Assembly: GCF_001050035.1 (NCBI RefSeq)
Contig: NZ_CVTA01000004.1
Location: 86,021 to 150,020, forward strand
Length of the DNA: 64,000 bases
Direction of reading: 5' to 3'
From: Mycolicibacterium komanii
GTDB lineage: Bacteria > Actinomycetota > Actinomycetes > Mycobacteriales > Mycobacteriaceae
A model generated the notes under the pieces. The model had not been told where the DNA came from. It did no database searches and worked only from the letters and a program-made list of their open reading frames with translations. Of the stretch, positions 1 through 8,953 are shown one piece after another. The stretch's first letter is position 1. Each line of letters opens with the position of its first letter. The translations under genes and the position numbers were made by a program.

Positions 1-9
1 ACTGCGCAC

Positions 10-840
10 ATGTCGCGCGGAAATTGGAAGGCGTCGGCGCGTCCATCCCTTGTTACGCTGGCTTCGAACGCCTCAGCCGAGGCGATGGCGCGTTACTGCG
101 TCGGATCCGCTGTGGGGGACTGCGGCCGAATTGCGAAGAGGAAACTGGTGGGGGTACCGAGGCGACTTGCCGACTTTGTTGCGGGGATGATCTACCGGCC
201 AACCGGTGCGGTGGCCGAGGAATATCACAAGTGGTACTACGGGACGCTGCTTCAGGGTCAAACGACCTGGATGGGGATCACCTGCTGGAAATCCGTCAGC
301 GACATGTGGAATTACCAGGAAATTCTTGCCGACCTGACGCCCTCGTTGGTAATCGAATTCGGCACCCGCTACGGCGGCTCGGCAGTGTTCTTCGCGACCG
401 TTATGCGGCAACTAGGGAATCCCTTCAGGGTTCTGTCGGTGGATGTTTCGCTCAGGGTGCTGGACCAGTCAGCCCGCCGTGACCCGGACATCACCTTTGT
501 GAAGTCATCGTCGACGGAGCCGGCCGTGGCCGACCGAATTCGAAGTCTGAAGGAAGACTACCCGGGTAAGATTTTCGTCATCTTGGACAGCGACCATTCC
601 ATGCGTCACGTCTTAGGTGAGATGAAGTTGCTGAGGCCTCTACTGGATCCCGGCGATTACATGATCGTGGAGGATGCCAACGTCAACGGCCATCCGGTCC
701 TGCCCCATTTCGGCCCAGGGCCGTATGAGGCGATAGAGGCCTACGAACAAGAATTCCCTGATGACTATGGTCACGACAAGAAACGGGAGAACAAGTTCGG
801 CTTCACCTTTGCTACAAATGGGTTCTTGATTCGTCGCTGA
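10..840 (+). CDS. CmcI-family sugar O-methyltransferase (rhamnosyl O-methyltransferase type)
   Basis: Predicted SAM-dependent O-methyltransferase of the CmcI/cephalosporin-hydroxylase family. In mycobacteria this family includes the Rv2959c-type rhamnosyl O-methyltransferases. Visible are the SAM-binding strand around residues 114-123 (VIEFGTRYGG), an acidic LDSDHS loop at about 192-197 and an ED pair at about 221-222, which together match the family's metal site. At 276 residues it is slightly long, because about 70 poorly conserved N-terminal residues precede the EYHKWYY region. The ATG lies ten bases from the window edge, so a start further upstream cannot be excluded. It faces a convergent glycosyltransferase, which fits a role in methylating a sugar of the lipopeptide glycan. 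The acceptor sugar and position cannot be read from sequence. Confidence 0.82.
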   Translation: MSRGNWKASARPSLVTLASNASAEAMARYCVGSAVGDCGRIAKRKLVGVPRRLADFVAGMIYRPTGAVAEEYHKWYYGTLLQGQTTWMGITCWKSVSDMWNYQEILADLTPSLVIEFGTRYGGSAVFFATVMRQLGNPFRVLSVDVSLRVLDQSARRDPDITFVKSSSTEPAVADRIRSLKEDYPGKIFVILDSDHSMRHVLGEMKLLRPLLDPGDYMIVEDANVNGHPVLPHFGPGPYEAIEAYEQEFPDDYGHDKKRENKFGFTFATNGFLIRR

Positions 841-841
841 T

Positions 842-863
842 CAGGGGACGTTCTGATCCCCTG
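842..863. terminator. Stem-loop between convergent genes
   Basis: A perfect 7-bp inverted repeat (CAGGGGA / TCCCCTG, 8-base loop) starts two bases after the stop codon of the upstream methyltransferase and lies before the convergent glycosyltransferase stop. There is no T-run on the plus side, which is common for mycobacterial terminators. It could serve both genes. Confidence 0.5.
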
Positions 864-902
864 GAGCGAGGTCGTGCAGCGACACCTCTCCAGCGCGTCG
901 CT

Positions 903-2192
903 TCAGTCGTACGAATCCGAGGGCGTGCTCGTCTGCGCCGCTTGGACGGCACTTTGCAGGTGGTCGGCAGCGACCGCAACGCTTTCGCCGGCGCTTGTCA
1001 TGTGTGCGGCAATGTCGCGAGCCCGGGCAACGTAGTCGGCGTCGAGAATGTCGCGCAGGTCCGCAACCAGGGTCTCAAGACTGACACTTGCGAAGCGCCG
1101 CGTTTTCCCCACTTTCAACCGTTCGACCTGCTTTCCCCAAAGCGCTTGGTCAAACCATGTCGAAAGGATCAATGTGGGGACTCCGGCGCGCAGCCCCGCC
1201 GCCGTGGTCCCACCACCGCCGTGGTGCACTACCGCGCGGCAGGCAGGGAAAACAGCTGCGTAATTCGCGGCGCCCACGACCTTCAGATTCGTAAAGCGCG
1301 CGATGTCGCCGAAGTCGGTCTCCGCTGCGCAAACCAACGCCCGTTCGCCGAGCTGGGTGCAGGCGTCGCTGATCATTGCGAGCGTTTCGGACGGAGTTTT
1401 CACCGGCGTGCTGCCGAAGCCGAAAAAGATGGGCGGCGTCCCGTCGTTTATCCATGCCTGGATTTCGCCATCGGACGGGGTTGGCTGCGCCACCGTCAAA
1501 GCGCCCACGAAAGGCCGTTGACTCCGCCATTGCGCCCATTCGGACTGCAGGCCGGGGAAGCACACCGAATCGTAAGCTTGGACTTCGAGCGCTCCGCTCA
1601 TCGGAATGCGTCGCGAGGGGGGCCTTTTCGCCTTCGGTAGACCCAGCGCGACGCGTTGGGTGTCCTCGAGCCTCTTTGTCATCGGCCACCCAAACCACTC
1701 GGACGCTGCCGCTGCATTGCGAGCCAGGGCGGTTGGAAGGAACGGAACCAGCTGTCCACTGGGCCTCATCGGGAAGGTGTGAAGGGTCGCAAACGGAATA
1801 CCGTAAGACTCCGCTACGTTGGCGGCGGCTTCCTCGCCGATAACGCCACTGAGCAACAGATCGGCTCCCTGCGCCAGCGTTTTCAACGTCTTGCTGGTCT
1901 CTTCCCAGCACTGTCGCAGCAGCGCCCAATCTTCGCGGCCCAACCTGACCAATTCGCGCGGCTTCCAGAAGAAGCGGGAAAGGCGCGTCAGAACCTCGCG
2001 ATGCAGATCCTGCCAGTGCTGCGGATCCGGCCCATATGCGACAGCGACTAAGCCCGCAGCCTCGGCGAAGTCGACGAAGTTGGGTGAGACCGCCACGCGC
2101 ACCTCATGTCCCCTGCGTGATAGCTCACGGCCAAGAGCAATACACGGCTCGACATCGCCACGAGTTCCATAGCTTGCGAGGACGAACTTCAT
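903..2192 (-). CDS. GT1-family glycosyltransferase (Rv1524/GPL Gtf type), copy A
   Basis: Predicted nucleotide-sugar-dependent glycosyltransferase of the UGT/MGT fold, like the Gtf enzymes of GPL loci and Rv1524/Rv1526c. The N-terminus (MKFVLASYGTRGDVEPCIALG) is the acceptor-domain glycine loop. The C-terminal donor site has a HHGGGGTTAAGLRAG block followed by STWFDQALWG, the family's signature. I chose the ATG at 2192 rather than an upstream in-frame start 22 codons earlier, because all four intact paralogues begin directly at this MKxxLAxYG sequence. Length is 429 aa, normal for the family. It probably adds one sugar to the lipopeptide core; donor and acceptor are unknown. It is divergent from copy B. 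Confidence 0.88.
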   Translation of the reverse strand: MKFVLASYGTRGDVEPCIALGRELSRRGHEVRVAVSPNFVDFAEAAGLVAVAYGPDPQHWQDLHREVLTRLSRFFWKPRELVRLGREDWALLRQCWEETSKTLKTLAQGADLLLSGVIGEEAAANVAESYGIPFATLHTFPMRPSGQLVPFLPTALARNAAAASEWFGWPMTKRLEDTQRVALGLPKAKRPPSRRIPMSGALEVQAYDSVCFPGLQSEWAQWRSQRPFVGALTVAQPTPSDGEIQAWINDGTPPIFFGFGSTPVKTPSETLAMISDACTQLGERALVCAAETDFGDIARFTNLKVVGAANYAAVFPACRAVVHHGGGGTTAAGLRAGVPTLILSTWFDQALWGKQVERLKVGKTRRFASVSLETLVADLRDILDADYVARARDIAAHMTSAGESVAVAADHLQSAVQAAQTSTPSDSYD

Positions 2193-2509
2193 CGTGATGA
2201 TCCTAGTCGTTGGGGTCGGGCATATCGGAAGCGACGGGGGCGTCATACATGGAGGCACAAATCTGAAGGGTGTAAGACGACCCGGTTGACGAGGCTGTAC
2301 CGGCTGACCGGCCGAAGACGCGACGACGAGAAACTCAAACAGCGGACCGTCCGCGGATCGGCACAGACGTGGTCACGCTGTGAACGTTAGGGGGAAGGAG
2401 ACCTAAGACCGAAAGCAAGCGCACGCAACTGTTGCATATGATCCAGTATGGAAATGCTCGCGCTTTCGTACACGGAGGTATTTAGGGAAGTGAAAGAGTA
2501 CCAACAGCA
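2193..2509. promoter_or_regulatory. Divergent intergenic region between two glycosyltransferase genes
   Basis: This 317-base non-coding gap must hold promoters for both flanking genes. On the plus strand TATGAT at 2437-2442 is a candidate -10 box of the mycobacterial TANNNT type, about 68 bases before the copy-B ATG. I see no convincing -35 and no known operator. Confidence 0.3.
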
Positions 2510-3787
2510 ATGAAATTCGCGCTGGCGTGTTACGGAACTCGTGGCGATGTCGAGCCGTCGGTTGCGTTGGGCCGGGAATTGGTGCGCAGGGGACATGAGG
2601 TGCGCATGGCGGTCCCGCCCGACTTGGTCGACTTCGCGGCGGCGGCCGGCTTACCCGCGGTCGCGTATGGGCCGGACCTGCAGGAGATGCTCGATGCACA
2701 TCGCGCCTTATGGTCGCGTTTCTCTCGCAACTTCTGGAAGGTCCACCAACTGATTGCGCTTTGGCAAGAAGCATGGGCTCCCCGCATTCGGTGCTGGGAA
2801 GAGATGAGCGAGACGCTGAAGTCGCTGGCAGATGGTGCCGATCTGTTGATCACGGGATTGGTGTTTGAAGAGCCCGCCGCCAATATCGCGGAGTATTACA
2901 ATATCCCGCTGGCAGCACTGCATTACTTTCCAATACGTACCAATGGCAGCCTCATTCCGTCCCTCCCTCGACTGCTCACGCGCACCGCGATGGCCGCAAA
3001 TGAATGGGTGACCTGGCGCATAACCAAGAAGGTCGAAGACGCACAGCGTCGCGAGTTGGGTCTGCCAAAGGCAACCGACCCGTCGCCGCAACGGGTCACG
3101 AAAAGAGGGGCCCTCGAAGTCCAGGCATACGATGAACTCTCGTTCCCGGGGCTGGCAGATGAATGGGCGCAATTCGGTTGCAGACGGCCATTTGTCGGTG
3201 CGCTCACGGTGGGATTGCCGACCACGGCCGATGACGACGTCCTCTCGTGGATCGCAACGGGAACGCCGCCGATTTTCTTCGGCTTTGGCAGTACGCCGGT
3301 CCAGTCTCCCAGCGAGACGCTCGAGATGATCAGGGTGGTCTGTGCGGAACTGGGAGAGCGCGCATTGGTATGCGCCGGCGCAAGTGATTTCTCCGACGTC
3401 AGCGCGCATGAGCACGTCAAGGTTGTGGATGCTGTCAATTACGCTGCAATCTTTCCGGCCTGCCGCGCTGTCGTCCATCATGGGGGCGCGGGCACGACTG
3501 CGACGGCCCTGCGTGCAGGGGTCCCCCAATTAATTCTCTCGACGGATCTCGATCAGATGATGTGGGGGATCCGTATCAAAAGGTTGAATGTCGGTACTGC
3601 CCACCGACTTTCGAAAGTGACCAGCACCTCGCTGCTAACGGACCTCCGTAGAGTTCTTGAGGCGCACTACATTACGCGGGCGCGCGAGATCGCCACTCAG
3701 ATGACGACTTCGGCAGAAAGCGCGCAGACGACGGCGGATCTTGTGGAGGAGTTTGCGCGCTCGAGCAGGGTGGCCGGGCCGCAGTAG
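2510..3787 (+). CDS. GT1-family glycosyltransferase (Rv1524/GPL Gtf type), copy B
   Basis: Second GT1-type glycosyltransferase, 425 aa, closely related to copy A along its whole length. It starts at MKFALACYGTRGDVEPSVALG and carries the donor-site block HHGGAGTTATALRAG followed by STDLDQMMWG. The ATG at 2510 coincides with the conserved family start, although the purine-rich stretch upstream is not an ideal ribosome site. Its final stop is followed by a 114-base gap to the convergent CmcI gene. Paralogues usually differ in acceptor and donor, so copies A and B may add successive sugars. Confidence 0.88.
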   Translation: MKFALACYGTRGDVEPSVALGRELVRRGHEVRMAVPPDLVDFAAAAGLPAVAYGPDLQEMLDAHRALWSRFSRNFWKVHQLIALWQEAWAPRIRCWEEMSETLKSLADGADLLITGLVFEEPAANIAEYYNIPLAALHYFPIRTNGSLIPSLPRLLTRTAMAANEWVTWRITKKVEDAQRRELGLPKATDPSPQRVTKRGALEVQAYDELSFPGLADEWAQFGCRRPFVGALTVGLPTTADDDVLSWIATGTPPIFFGFGSTPVQSPSETLEMIRVVCAELGERALVCAGASDFSDVSAHEHVKVVDAVNYAAIFPACRAVVHHGGAGTTATALRAGVPQLILSTDLDQMMWGIRIKRLNVGTAHRLSKVTSTSLLTDLRRVLEAHYITRAREIATQMTTSAESAQTTADLVEEFARSSRVAGPQ

Positions 3788-3901
3788 CAGGCTTGTGCTG
3801 GTTCAACCAGAAAAGGCCACGTCTTCTTGATCGCCCACTCCGCGGTGGCTCCGTCCGACGGCTTCTAGGTAGTGACGCTTCATTCGATTGCCTAGAGCGC
3901 G

Positions 3902-4690
3902 TCAGCGTATGCGCCGCAGATATCCGTCGGGCGCCACGGTTATCTGCAGTTTCGATTGAATGTCGCGGTCGATCTCGAATTCAGGATGCGACTTCAGGAA
4001 CTCCCAAACCGCTGTCTTGGGGTTATTGCCGCGCCCCCAGGGCCGGTCTGAGAAGCTTTGCGTGCCAATGTCTTCGATGAGCGTGTCGAATACGACGCAA
4101 TAGCTGTCTCGAGTGACCAAGTCAGCGTAAGCGGTCAGCTCCGCAAGCACGTGGTCATGGGTGTGATTGCTATCGAGGCAGACGAGCGTAGCGCCGCGGT
4201 CACCGGCGGCTTCGTGAACTTGCCCAATCGTTTCGGGGTCGATCGCGGAGCCTTCGATCATCTTGATGTAGCTCGACAATGGATGCGCGTCGATCGCCGC
4301 ACGGTTGTGGGGCCGGATATCTATATCGACCGCGATGACCTGCCGGTTAGAGGGGGCGCGAACGTCGAGAACAGTATCGCTGGTTAGAGCATCACACACG
4401 TCCAGCAGTGCGAGCATGGAGGCGCTGAAAATCGCTGAGCCTCCGTGCGCTATTCCGGTTTCAACGATGACGTTCGGTTTGACCGTCCATATCAGCTCCT
4501 GGAGACCTACGATGTCCTGGGGGTACTGAATTATCGGCCGTCCGAGCCACTCGAAGTTGTACGAGTAGCGACTCATGGCGCTTCGACTGACCCATTCAAG
4601 CGATAACTGTGCGAGCTCTTGGTCTTCGGCAAGAGCCTTCAAGTTCTCGATCACGCTCTGCTTGTGGTCCGATCGATCTTCATCCACCAC
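3902..4690 (-). CDS. CmcI-family sugar O-methyltransferase
   Basis: 262-aa SAM-dependent methyltransferase of the CmcI family, a diverged paralogue of the gene at the left edge. The SAM motif is VETGIAHGGSA at residues 76-86. The likely metal site is CLDSNHTHDH at about 171-180 with FD at about 201-202. The GTG start at 4690 is supported by a near-perfect ribosome site: AAGGAGG on the minus strand, about 5 bases upstream. The gene is 104 bases downstream of the TylF-type gene and is probably the last gene of the CDP-sugar operon, though it has its own strong initiation site. It probably O-methylates the deoxysugar made by that operon or a neighbouring residue of the glycan. Confidence 0.82.
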   Translation of the reverse strand: MVDEDRSDHKQSVIENLKALAEDQELAQLSLEWVSRSAMSRYSYNFEWLGRPIIQYPQDIVGLQELIWTVKPNVIVETGIAHGGSAIFSASMLALLDVCDALTSDTVLDVRAPSNRQVIAVDIDIRPHNRAAIDAHPLSSYIKMIEGSAIDPETIGQVHEAAGDRGATLVCLDSNHTHDHVLAELTAYADLVTRDSYCVVFDTLIEDIGTQSFSDRPWGRGNNPKTAVWEFLKSHPEFEIDRDIQSKLQITVAPDGYLRRIR

Positions 4691-4794
4691 TATCGCCTCC
4701 TTATCTATGATCCGGCCAGGGTAGAGATCCAGCAGAGATGGCGCTAGTCAAGGAATGACGCGAGTTGTCATCAGCTGCGGCGGAACCCATCGCG

Positions 4795-5568
4795 TCAGTC
4801 AAGAACCGCATATGAGAGTTGAGGCGTGAACGGAAACCGCCGGATATGTAGGTTGCGGATACCCACCGTCTCCAAGACAGCGAGAGTCTCGCCGGGCCAG
4901 TACTTCTGATTGAGCTCGTCGAATGCGATGACGGCGCCCTTGGGCATCCGCGGCAGAAAGGTTTCGATCGCCGTCACCGTCGGTTCGAACAGATCGAAAT
5001 CGAGATAGAGCAACGCGACCACCGTGTGCTTGTTGGCGTCCAGGTAGGCAGGAATCGTCTCTTGCGCATCACCTTTCACGAGCTCTACTCGATCGATGTG
5101 TCCGAGTGGCCGATTGAGATCGTATAGCGAGATCGCATGAAGGATGTCCTTTTCCATGCCGTCCACCGCGAGTCCGCCTACCTTCGCGAACGACAGGTTG
5201 GCGTCTGGGGGGGGCACGTCCTGATCGGCCTCACTCGGGAAGCCAGTGAAGGTGTCGAAACCCACAATTCGTCGAGTGTGATTGTAAGGCTCGTAGATCG
5301 CCGATAGTTGCGCCCACGTCATCAGGCCGCCCCCCATGAACACGCCGCATTCAACGATGTGGCCATGAACTTCTAGGACGTGCCTGAAGATCTCGCTTTT
5401 GGCCAAGAAGGTGGCCACCGTCTGGCGAGGTACGTAGTTTGCGAAGTTCTTCAGCTTGGCAAGGACGTCGCCTTCACTCGAGGCGAAGAACTCCTGAATC
5501 TGCCTGGCGTATTCCTCGTCCGCTGAAGTTTGAGTGCGTGCATCGAGCATCGAATAGCGCTCATCCAT
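4795..5568 (-). CDS. TylF/MycF-family sugar O-methyltransferase
   Basis: 257-aa member of the macrocin O-methyltransferase (TylF) family, which methylates hydroxyls of deoxysugars in a metal-dependent way. Visible are the SAM loop IVECGVFMGGGL at about 71-82, the acidic strand YLDFDLFEP at about 188-196 and FDE at about 216-218, which correspond to the family's metal ligands. Its ATG lies inside the last eight bases of the upstream SDR gene and follows a GGAGGTGA ribosome site, so translation is coupled. The position suggests that it O-methylates the branched amino sugar; a 2-O-methyl would match kansosamine-type sugars, but the position is inferred. Confidence 0.85.
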   Translation of the reverse strand: MDERYSMLDARTQTSADEEYARQIQEFFASSEGDVLAKLKNFANYVPRQTVATFLAKSEIFRHVLEVHGHIVECGVFMGGGLMTWAQLSAIYEPYNHTRRIVGFDTFTGFPSEADQDVPPPDANLSFAKVGGLAVDGMEKDILHAISLYDLNRPLGHIDRVELVKGDAQETIPAYLDANKHTVVALLYLDFDLFEPTVTAIETFLPRMPKGAVIAFDELNQKYWPGETLAVLETVGIRNLHIRRFPFTPQLSYAVLD

Positions 5569-6820
5569 TGCTCACCTCCGGTCCTCGGTCTTCTCGACTA
5601 GCCGCGCATGCAAACGTTCGGCGCAACCCGTCACTCAACGTCGTTGTGGGCCGCCAGCCCAATTCCGTTTCCGTTCTCGACCAGTCGAGGGAGACGTTGG
5701 CGACATCGTCATCGATGTCAGCCTCGTGTATCTCTGCTTGGCGTCCGAGTAGCCGGGCGAGGTGGTCTATGATTTCGCGTGGCTCATAAGAAGACTCACC
5801 GCCTAAGTGGTAGACAGGCGTTTCTGCGCCCTGATCAACGATGGCGGTGAACCCGCTCACAGCGTCATCGACGTAGAGAAGCTGCAGTCTGGGTAACCCG
5901 TTGCGATAGCGGTGGGTAACGATCGGTCGTCCTTCCATCAGGTACCGACGCGCGAACCCTATCAGGCGTGGCCGCAAGCTTCGCGGGCCGAATGTAGGGG
6001 AGATTCGAACGATGGTGGAACGAAGTTCGCCGTTAGCTCGGGCGTTGGACACCAAGACTTCCTCGAGGAACTTCGTTTCGCCATACACTCCTCGGGGGCG
6101 CATCGCGGTATCGACGTCTGCGGTCATTGAGACCGACCTGTACCCACTGAACACCATTGCCCCGGAAGCCAGGAAGAGGTGCACATCAAGGAGTTTGCAG
6201 ACGTCGAGAATTCCACGCAGCATCGTGAGGCTTTGGCCCAATGCCTCATTGTTGGTGTAGACACGAGGAGATGCGAGATGAACGATCTTTCCGATTTCGT
6301 TGCTGCGGCAATACTTTTCAAGATGCACCACAGGGCCCAGCAGGTCCACCGTCGCGCGGTCAGGCGCGACCACTCGATGCGATTGGTTCAACCCGGCTCG
6401 TATGGCGGCGCCTAGAAAGCCGCTGCTGCCGGTGATGAGGACCCCGTCTCGGCGCCCAGGCGTTGGGGCCTTTTGCAAGGCAACGCGCAGCGAGGCGACC
6501 ATCTCGAGCTTGATAGCCTTTTCTCCCGTTCTGGCAATGACTTCGGCGACTGCCTCGTCTACCTCGAGACCCCGCCATTCGGCAAGAATTCCTGCTGCGA
6601 CAGTGTTGCTTCGCGAGACCCCGAAATCGCAGACGACGACCACTGCCTGGTTTGCTTTGAGCGCTTCCACACCCTCTCGGATCTTGGCGAGCAGCTCTGC
6701 TTGCGAATTGCCGCGCTTGTCGACCATTGCCCTGACATCCACGACCTTGAGATGCTGATCGCCCACCAGACTGTCGCCAGCTGCCGTCCCCAGTCGGTGG
6801 TCGACAACCCACCGGATCAT
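5561..6820 (-). CDS. Fusion of a dual-specificity-phosphatase-like domain and an SDR sugar epimerase/reductase
   Basis: 419-aa protein in two parts. Residues 1-115 resemble a cysteine-phosphatase fold with a Cx5R loop, CDFGVSRSN at 64-72 (C64, R70), preceded by VVV where active dual-specificity phosphatases usually have a histidine just before the cysteine. Residues 125-419 are an NAD(P)-dependent extended SDR: nucleotide loop ITGSSGFLG at about 129-137 and catalytic Y246xxxK250. The ATG at 6820 overlaps the stop of the ATP-grasp gene as ATGA and has GGAGGTGA upstream; I prefer it to an in-frame start 18 codons earlier. The SDR part probably reduces or epimerises a sugar nucleotide in the CDP-sugar pathway. 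The N-terminal part may be a ligand-binding or phosphatase domain, and its role is unknown. Confidence 0.75.
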   Translation of the reverse strand: MIRWVVDHRLGTAAGDSLVGDQHLKVVDVRAMVDKRGNSQAELLAKIREGVEALKANQAVVVVCDFGVSRSNTVAAGILAEWRGLEVDEAVAEVIARTGEKAIKLEMVASLRVALQKAPTPGRRDGVLITGSSGFLGAAIRAGLNQSHRVVAPDRATVDLLGPVVHLEKYCRSNEIGKIVHLASPRVYTNNEALGQSLTMLRGILDVCKLLDVHLFLASGAMVFSGYRSVSMTADVDTAMRPRGVYGETKFLEEVLVSNARANGELRSTIVRISPTFGPRSLRPRLIGFARRYLMEGRPIVTHRYRNGLPRLQLLYVDDAVSGFTAIVDQGAETPVYHLGGESSYEPREIIDHLARLLGRQAEIHEADIDDDVANVSLDWSRTETELGWRPTTTLSDGLRRTFACAASREDRGPEVSNG

Positions 6821-7851
6821 CCCTTCACCTCCAAATCCGGCACGACGGTCTCGTCCAAACTCCGCATGTACCAACCTGGGTTGACAGCGAGGGGAGAACG
6901 AGGTTCGGCGCCGAGTAGGTGTCGTACGTAGCAGTCGACTTCGTTGAAACCCGCAAGGGTGCGCAGGTAAGTGCTGGCGGAAAAGCGGGCGTTTATCTCA
7001 AAAGGTACAAACATGCCGTCGGCGTCGACACGACCCTGAATATTCATGGGTCCGGTGCTATCGAGACGTTGGGCGATCACCCGGGCCGTCTCACAGACGT
7101 CGGAGAATGCCTCAATTCGGCCTTGACTATATCCGCTGGATATCAAGAAGTCGTGGCCGCGCACCGAAACGGAAAGCTTGTTGTGGAAAGTTCGTTTGAG
7201 GGCTATGACCCCCGCACATTCGCCACTGGGCAGAGAGAGGACGCCGACCGTGAACTCGCCTCTGTCCTCTGGAATGTATTCCTGGACGATCGGCGTGCGG
7301 CCGTTATTTTGCAGGTACGTGCAGTATAGTTTCGCTTCCTCACGGTCCCTGGCGTAGAACACGAATACGCTGCCACCGCTTGCTTCTGCCGGCTTCACGA
7401 TGCAGGGAAGAGGAATCGTGTCGATGTCTACCCCAGCCTCGATGGTTCGCGTGGCGGGCGTGCGGACACCGGCGCTTTTGAGCAGTTCGAAGCATCGCCC
7501 CTTATGGGCAAGCAATTGGGTAACCCGAGGGTTGTTCTGGCCGATGTGGATTCCAGCCCGCGTGAACATCTGGTGATCTTCGGCGATCAGGACCGCGGGC
7601 TCGTCACCGCCCGGGAGGATGCAATCGACCCGCTCGCGGACGCAGATCTCCAGAAGGTTCCGAGCATAATCTTCGCGGTCAACCACGAAGGTCGATGCAA
7701 AGCGCGCGTCGTAGTGGCCGAAGGCGAGAGGCGAAATATCGCTCCCCAGAACGTCGTATCCACCGGCATGAGATAAAGCCTTGGCGAGCTCTGTTCCCAG
7801 AGACGCACCCGCGATGCCGGCGATGAGAACCCTCGGATTCTTGTCAGGCAT
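6817..7851 (-). CDS. ATP-grasp ligase in the sugar operon
   Basis: 344-aa ATP-grasp enzyme (carbamoyl-phosphate-synthase-like fold). Residues 1-110 form a Rossmann-like pre-domain (VLIAGIAGASLGTELAKAL). The ATP-grasp core has the lysine loop CIVKPAEASGG at 150-160, a nucleotide-binding QEYIPED at 190-196 and the metal site EINARFSAS at 285-293. Enzymes of this kind join a carboxylate to an amine or thiol through an acyl phosphate. It lies between the aminotransferase and SDR genes, overlapping both (8-base overlap upstream, ATGA downstream). N-acylation of the 4-amino sugar with a small acid is the natural guess. It might instead make the acyl donor. Confidence 0.78.
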   Translation of the reverse strand: MPDKNPRVLIAGIAGASLGTELAKALSHAGGYDVLGSDISPLAFGHYDARFASTFVVDREDYARNLLEICVRERVDCILPGGDEPAVLIAEDHQMFTRAGIHIGQNNPRVTQLLAHKGRCFELLKSAGVRTPATRTIEAGVDIDTIPLPCIVKPAEASGGSVFVFYARDREEAKLYCTYLQNNGRTPIVQEYIPEDRGEFTVGVLSLPSGECAGVIALKRTFHNKLSVSVRGHDFLISSGYSQGRIEAFSDVCETARVIAQRLDSTGPMNIQGRVDADGMFVPFEINARFSASTYLRTLAGFNEVDCYVRHLLGAEPRSPLAVNPGWYMRSLDETVVPDLEVKG

Positions 7852-8953
7852 CGCATAGCTCCTGGATCACTTCGATGACCCGGTTCTGATCTTCCTCGGT
7901 GATGTCATGGAAGCTGGGAAGATTAATCGCACGATGTGGAATGTCGCTTGCCCATCGGCCCCCAGCCGGACCCTCGAACGGAGGGACCGTCGACAGGGGA
8001 TGAAAGAACACCCGAGCATCGATGTTCGCAGCGGTGAACGCATCCAAGATGATTCCGGACGTCATGCCTTTCGACTTGTCAAATACGACGTTTGGCATCC
8101 AGAACCCGTTCTGAGTGTGCGGGGCCTCCGGATTCATCGAGATTCCGTCGAGGCTGCTCAAGGCGTTTTCATACCGTCGAAATATCTGTCTTTTCCGAGC
8201 GATGAGTTCGTCGATACGTTCTGTTTGAGCACAGCCGATTGCTGCCTGAATGTTCGACATTTTGTACTTGAAGCCGACCACATCCGGCCAAAACTGTTTG
8301 GTCTGGCCGCGGGCCCGTCCATGATTACTCAGGGTCAGCACGCGCTCGTATAGGTCCTCGTCATTGGTGACGAAGATCCCGCCCTCGCCTGTGCTGACCG
8401 TCTTGGTGCCGTGAAAAGAGAACGTCCCGAAACGTCCCATTGAGCCAGCCCGCTTCCCGTGGTAACTGGAACCGATGGCCTCGGCGGCGTCCTCTATCAC
8501 TGGAATACCGTGCTTGCGCCCGACCTCGAGGAGGCGGTCCATCTCGCAAAGGTTGCCGTATAGATGAACAGCGATAATGGCCTTGGTGCGCGGGGTTATT
8601 GCCGCTTCCACCAATTCCGGGTCGATGCACCAGCTTTCGGGACAGATATCGACAAAGACTGGTTTCGCCCCGAGGTGAACTATGGGCGCCGCGGTCGCGA
8701 TCCAATTGGTGTCGGCCATGATGACCTCGTCGCCCGGGCCGATGCCGAGTGCGCTCATACCCATGTGCAATGCACCGGTGCAGCTCGAGGTCGCGATTGC
8801 GTACGTGACCCCGATGTGCGCTTTGAACAAATCCTCGAAACGTTCGATGTACTCGTAACACCGCTCGCCCCATCCGTTTGCCGCGGCATCGGAGGCGTAG
8901 CGTACTTCGAGTTCTGTGATGGAGGGCTTGGTATAGGGGATGCGGGTTTTCAC
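7844..8953 (-). CDS. DegT/DnrJ/EryC1 sugar aminotransferase
   Basis: 369-aa PLP-dependent sugar aminotransferase of the perosamine-synthase/ArnB type. The Schiff-base lysine is K184 in SFHGTKTVSTGEGG and the PLP aspartate is D155 in VIEDAAEAIG. A lysine at this place marks a true aminotransferase, whereas the 3-dehydrases RfbH and ColD have histidine there. The likely reaction is glutamate-dependent amination of the 4-keto carbon made by the RfbG step. The ATG overlaps the stop of the C-methyltransferase (ATGA) and the 3' end overlaps the ATP-grasp gene by eight bases. The pairing of RfbF/RfbG with an aminotransferase and no RfbH implies a CDP-4-amino-4,6-dideoxy sugar rather than a 3,6-dideoxy sugar. 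Confidence 0.88.
   Translation of the reverse strand: MKTRIPYTKPSITELEVRYASDAAANGWGERCYEYIERFEDLFKAHIGVTYAIATSSCTGALHMGMSALGIGPGDEVIMADTNWIATAAPIVHLGAKPVFVDICPESWCIDPELVEAAITPRTKAIIAVHLYGNLCEMDRLLEVGRKHGIPVIEDAAEAIGSSYHGKRAGSMGRFGTFSFHGTKTVSTGEGGIFVTNDEDLYERVLTLSNHGRARGQTKQFWPDVVGFKYKMSNIQAAIGCAQTERIDELIARKRQIFRRYENALSSLDGISMNPEAPHTQNGFWMPNVVFDKSKGMTSGIILDAFTAANIDARVFFHPLSTVPPFEGPAGGRWASDIPHRAINLPSFHDITEEDQNRVIEVIQELCDA

Noticed and set aside
3800..3830. CTGGTTCAACCAG palindrome after glycosyltransferase B as a terminator
   Set aside because: The arms are separated by one base, too tight to fold as a hairpin; at most a protein-binding site, with no support.
7844..8953. RfbH/ColD-type 3-dehydrase instead of an aminotransferase
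   Set aside because: Those have His at the PLP-lysine place; this protein has Lys184, and no ferredoxin-reductase partner gene is present.
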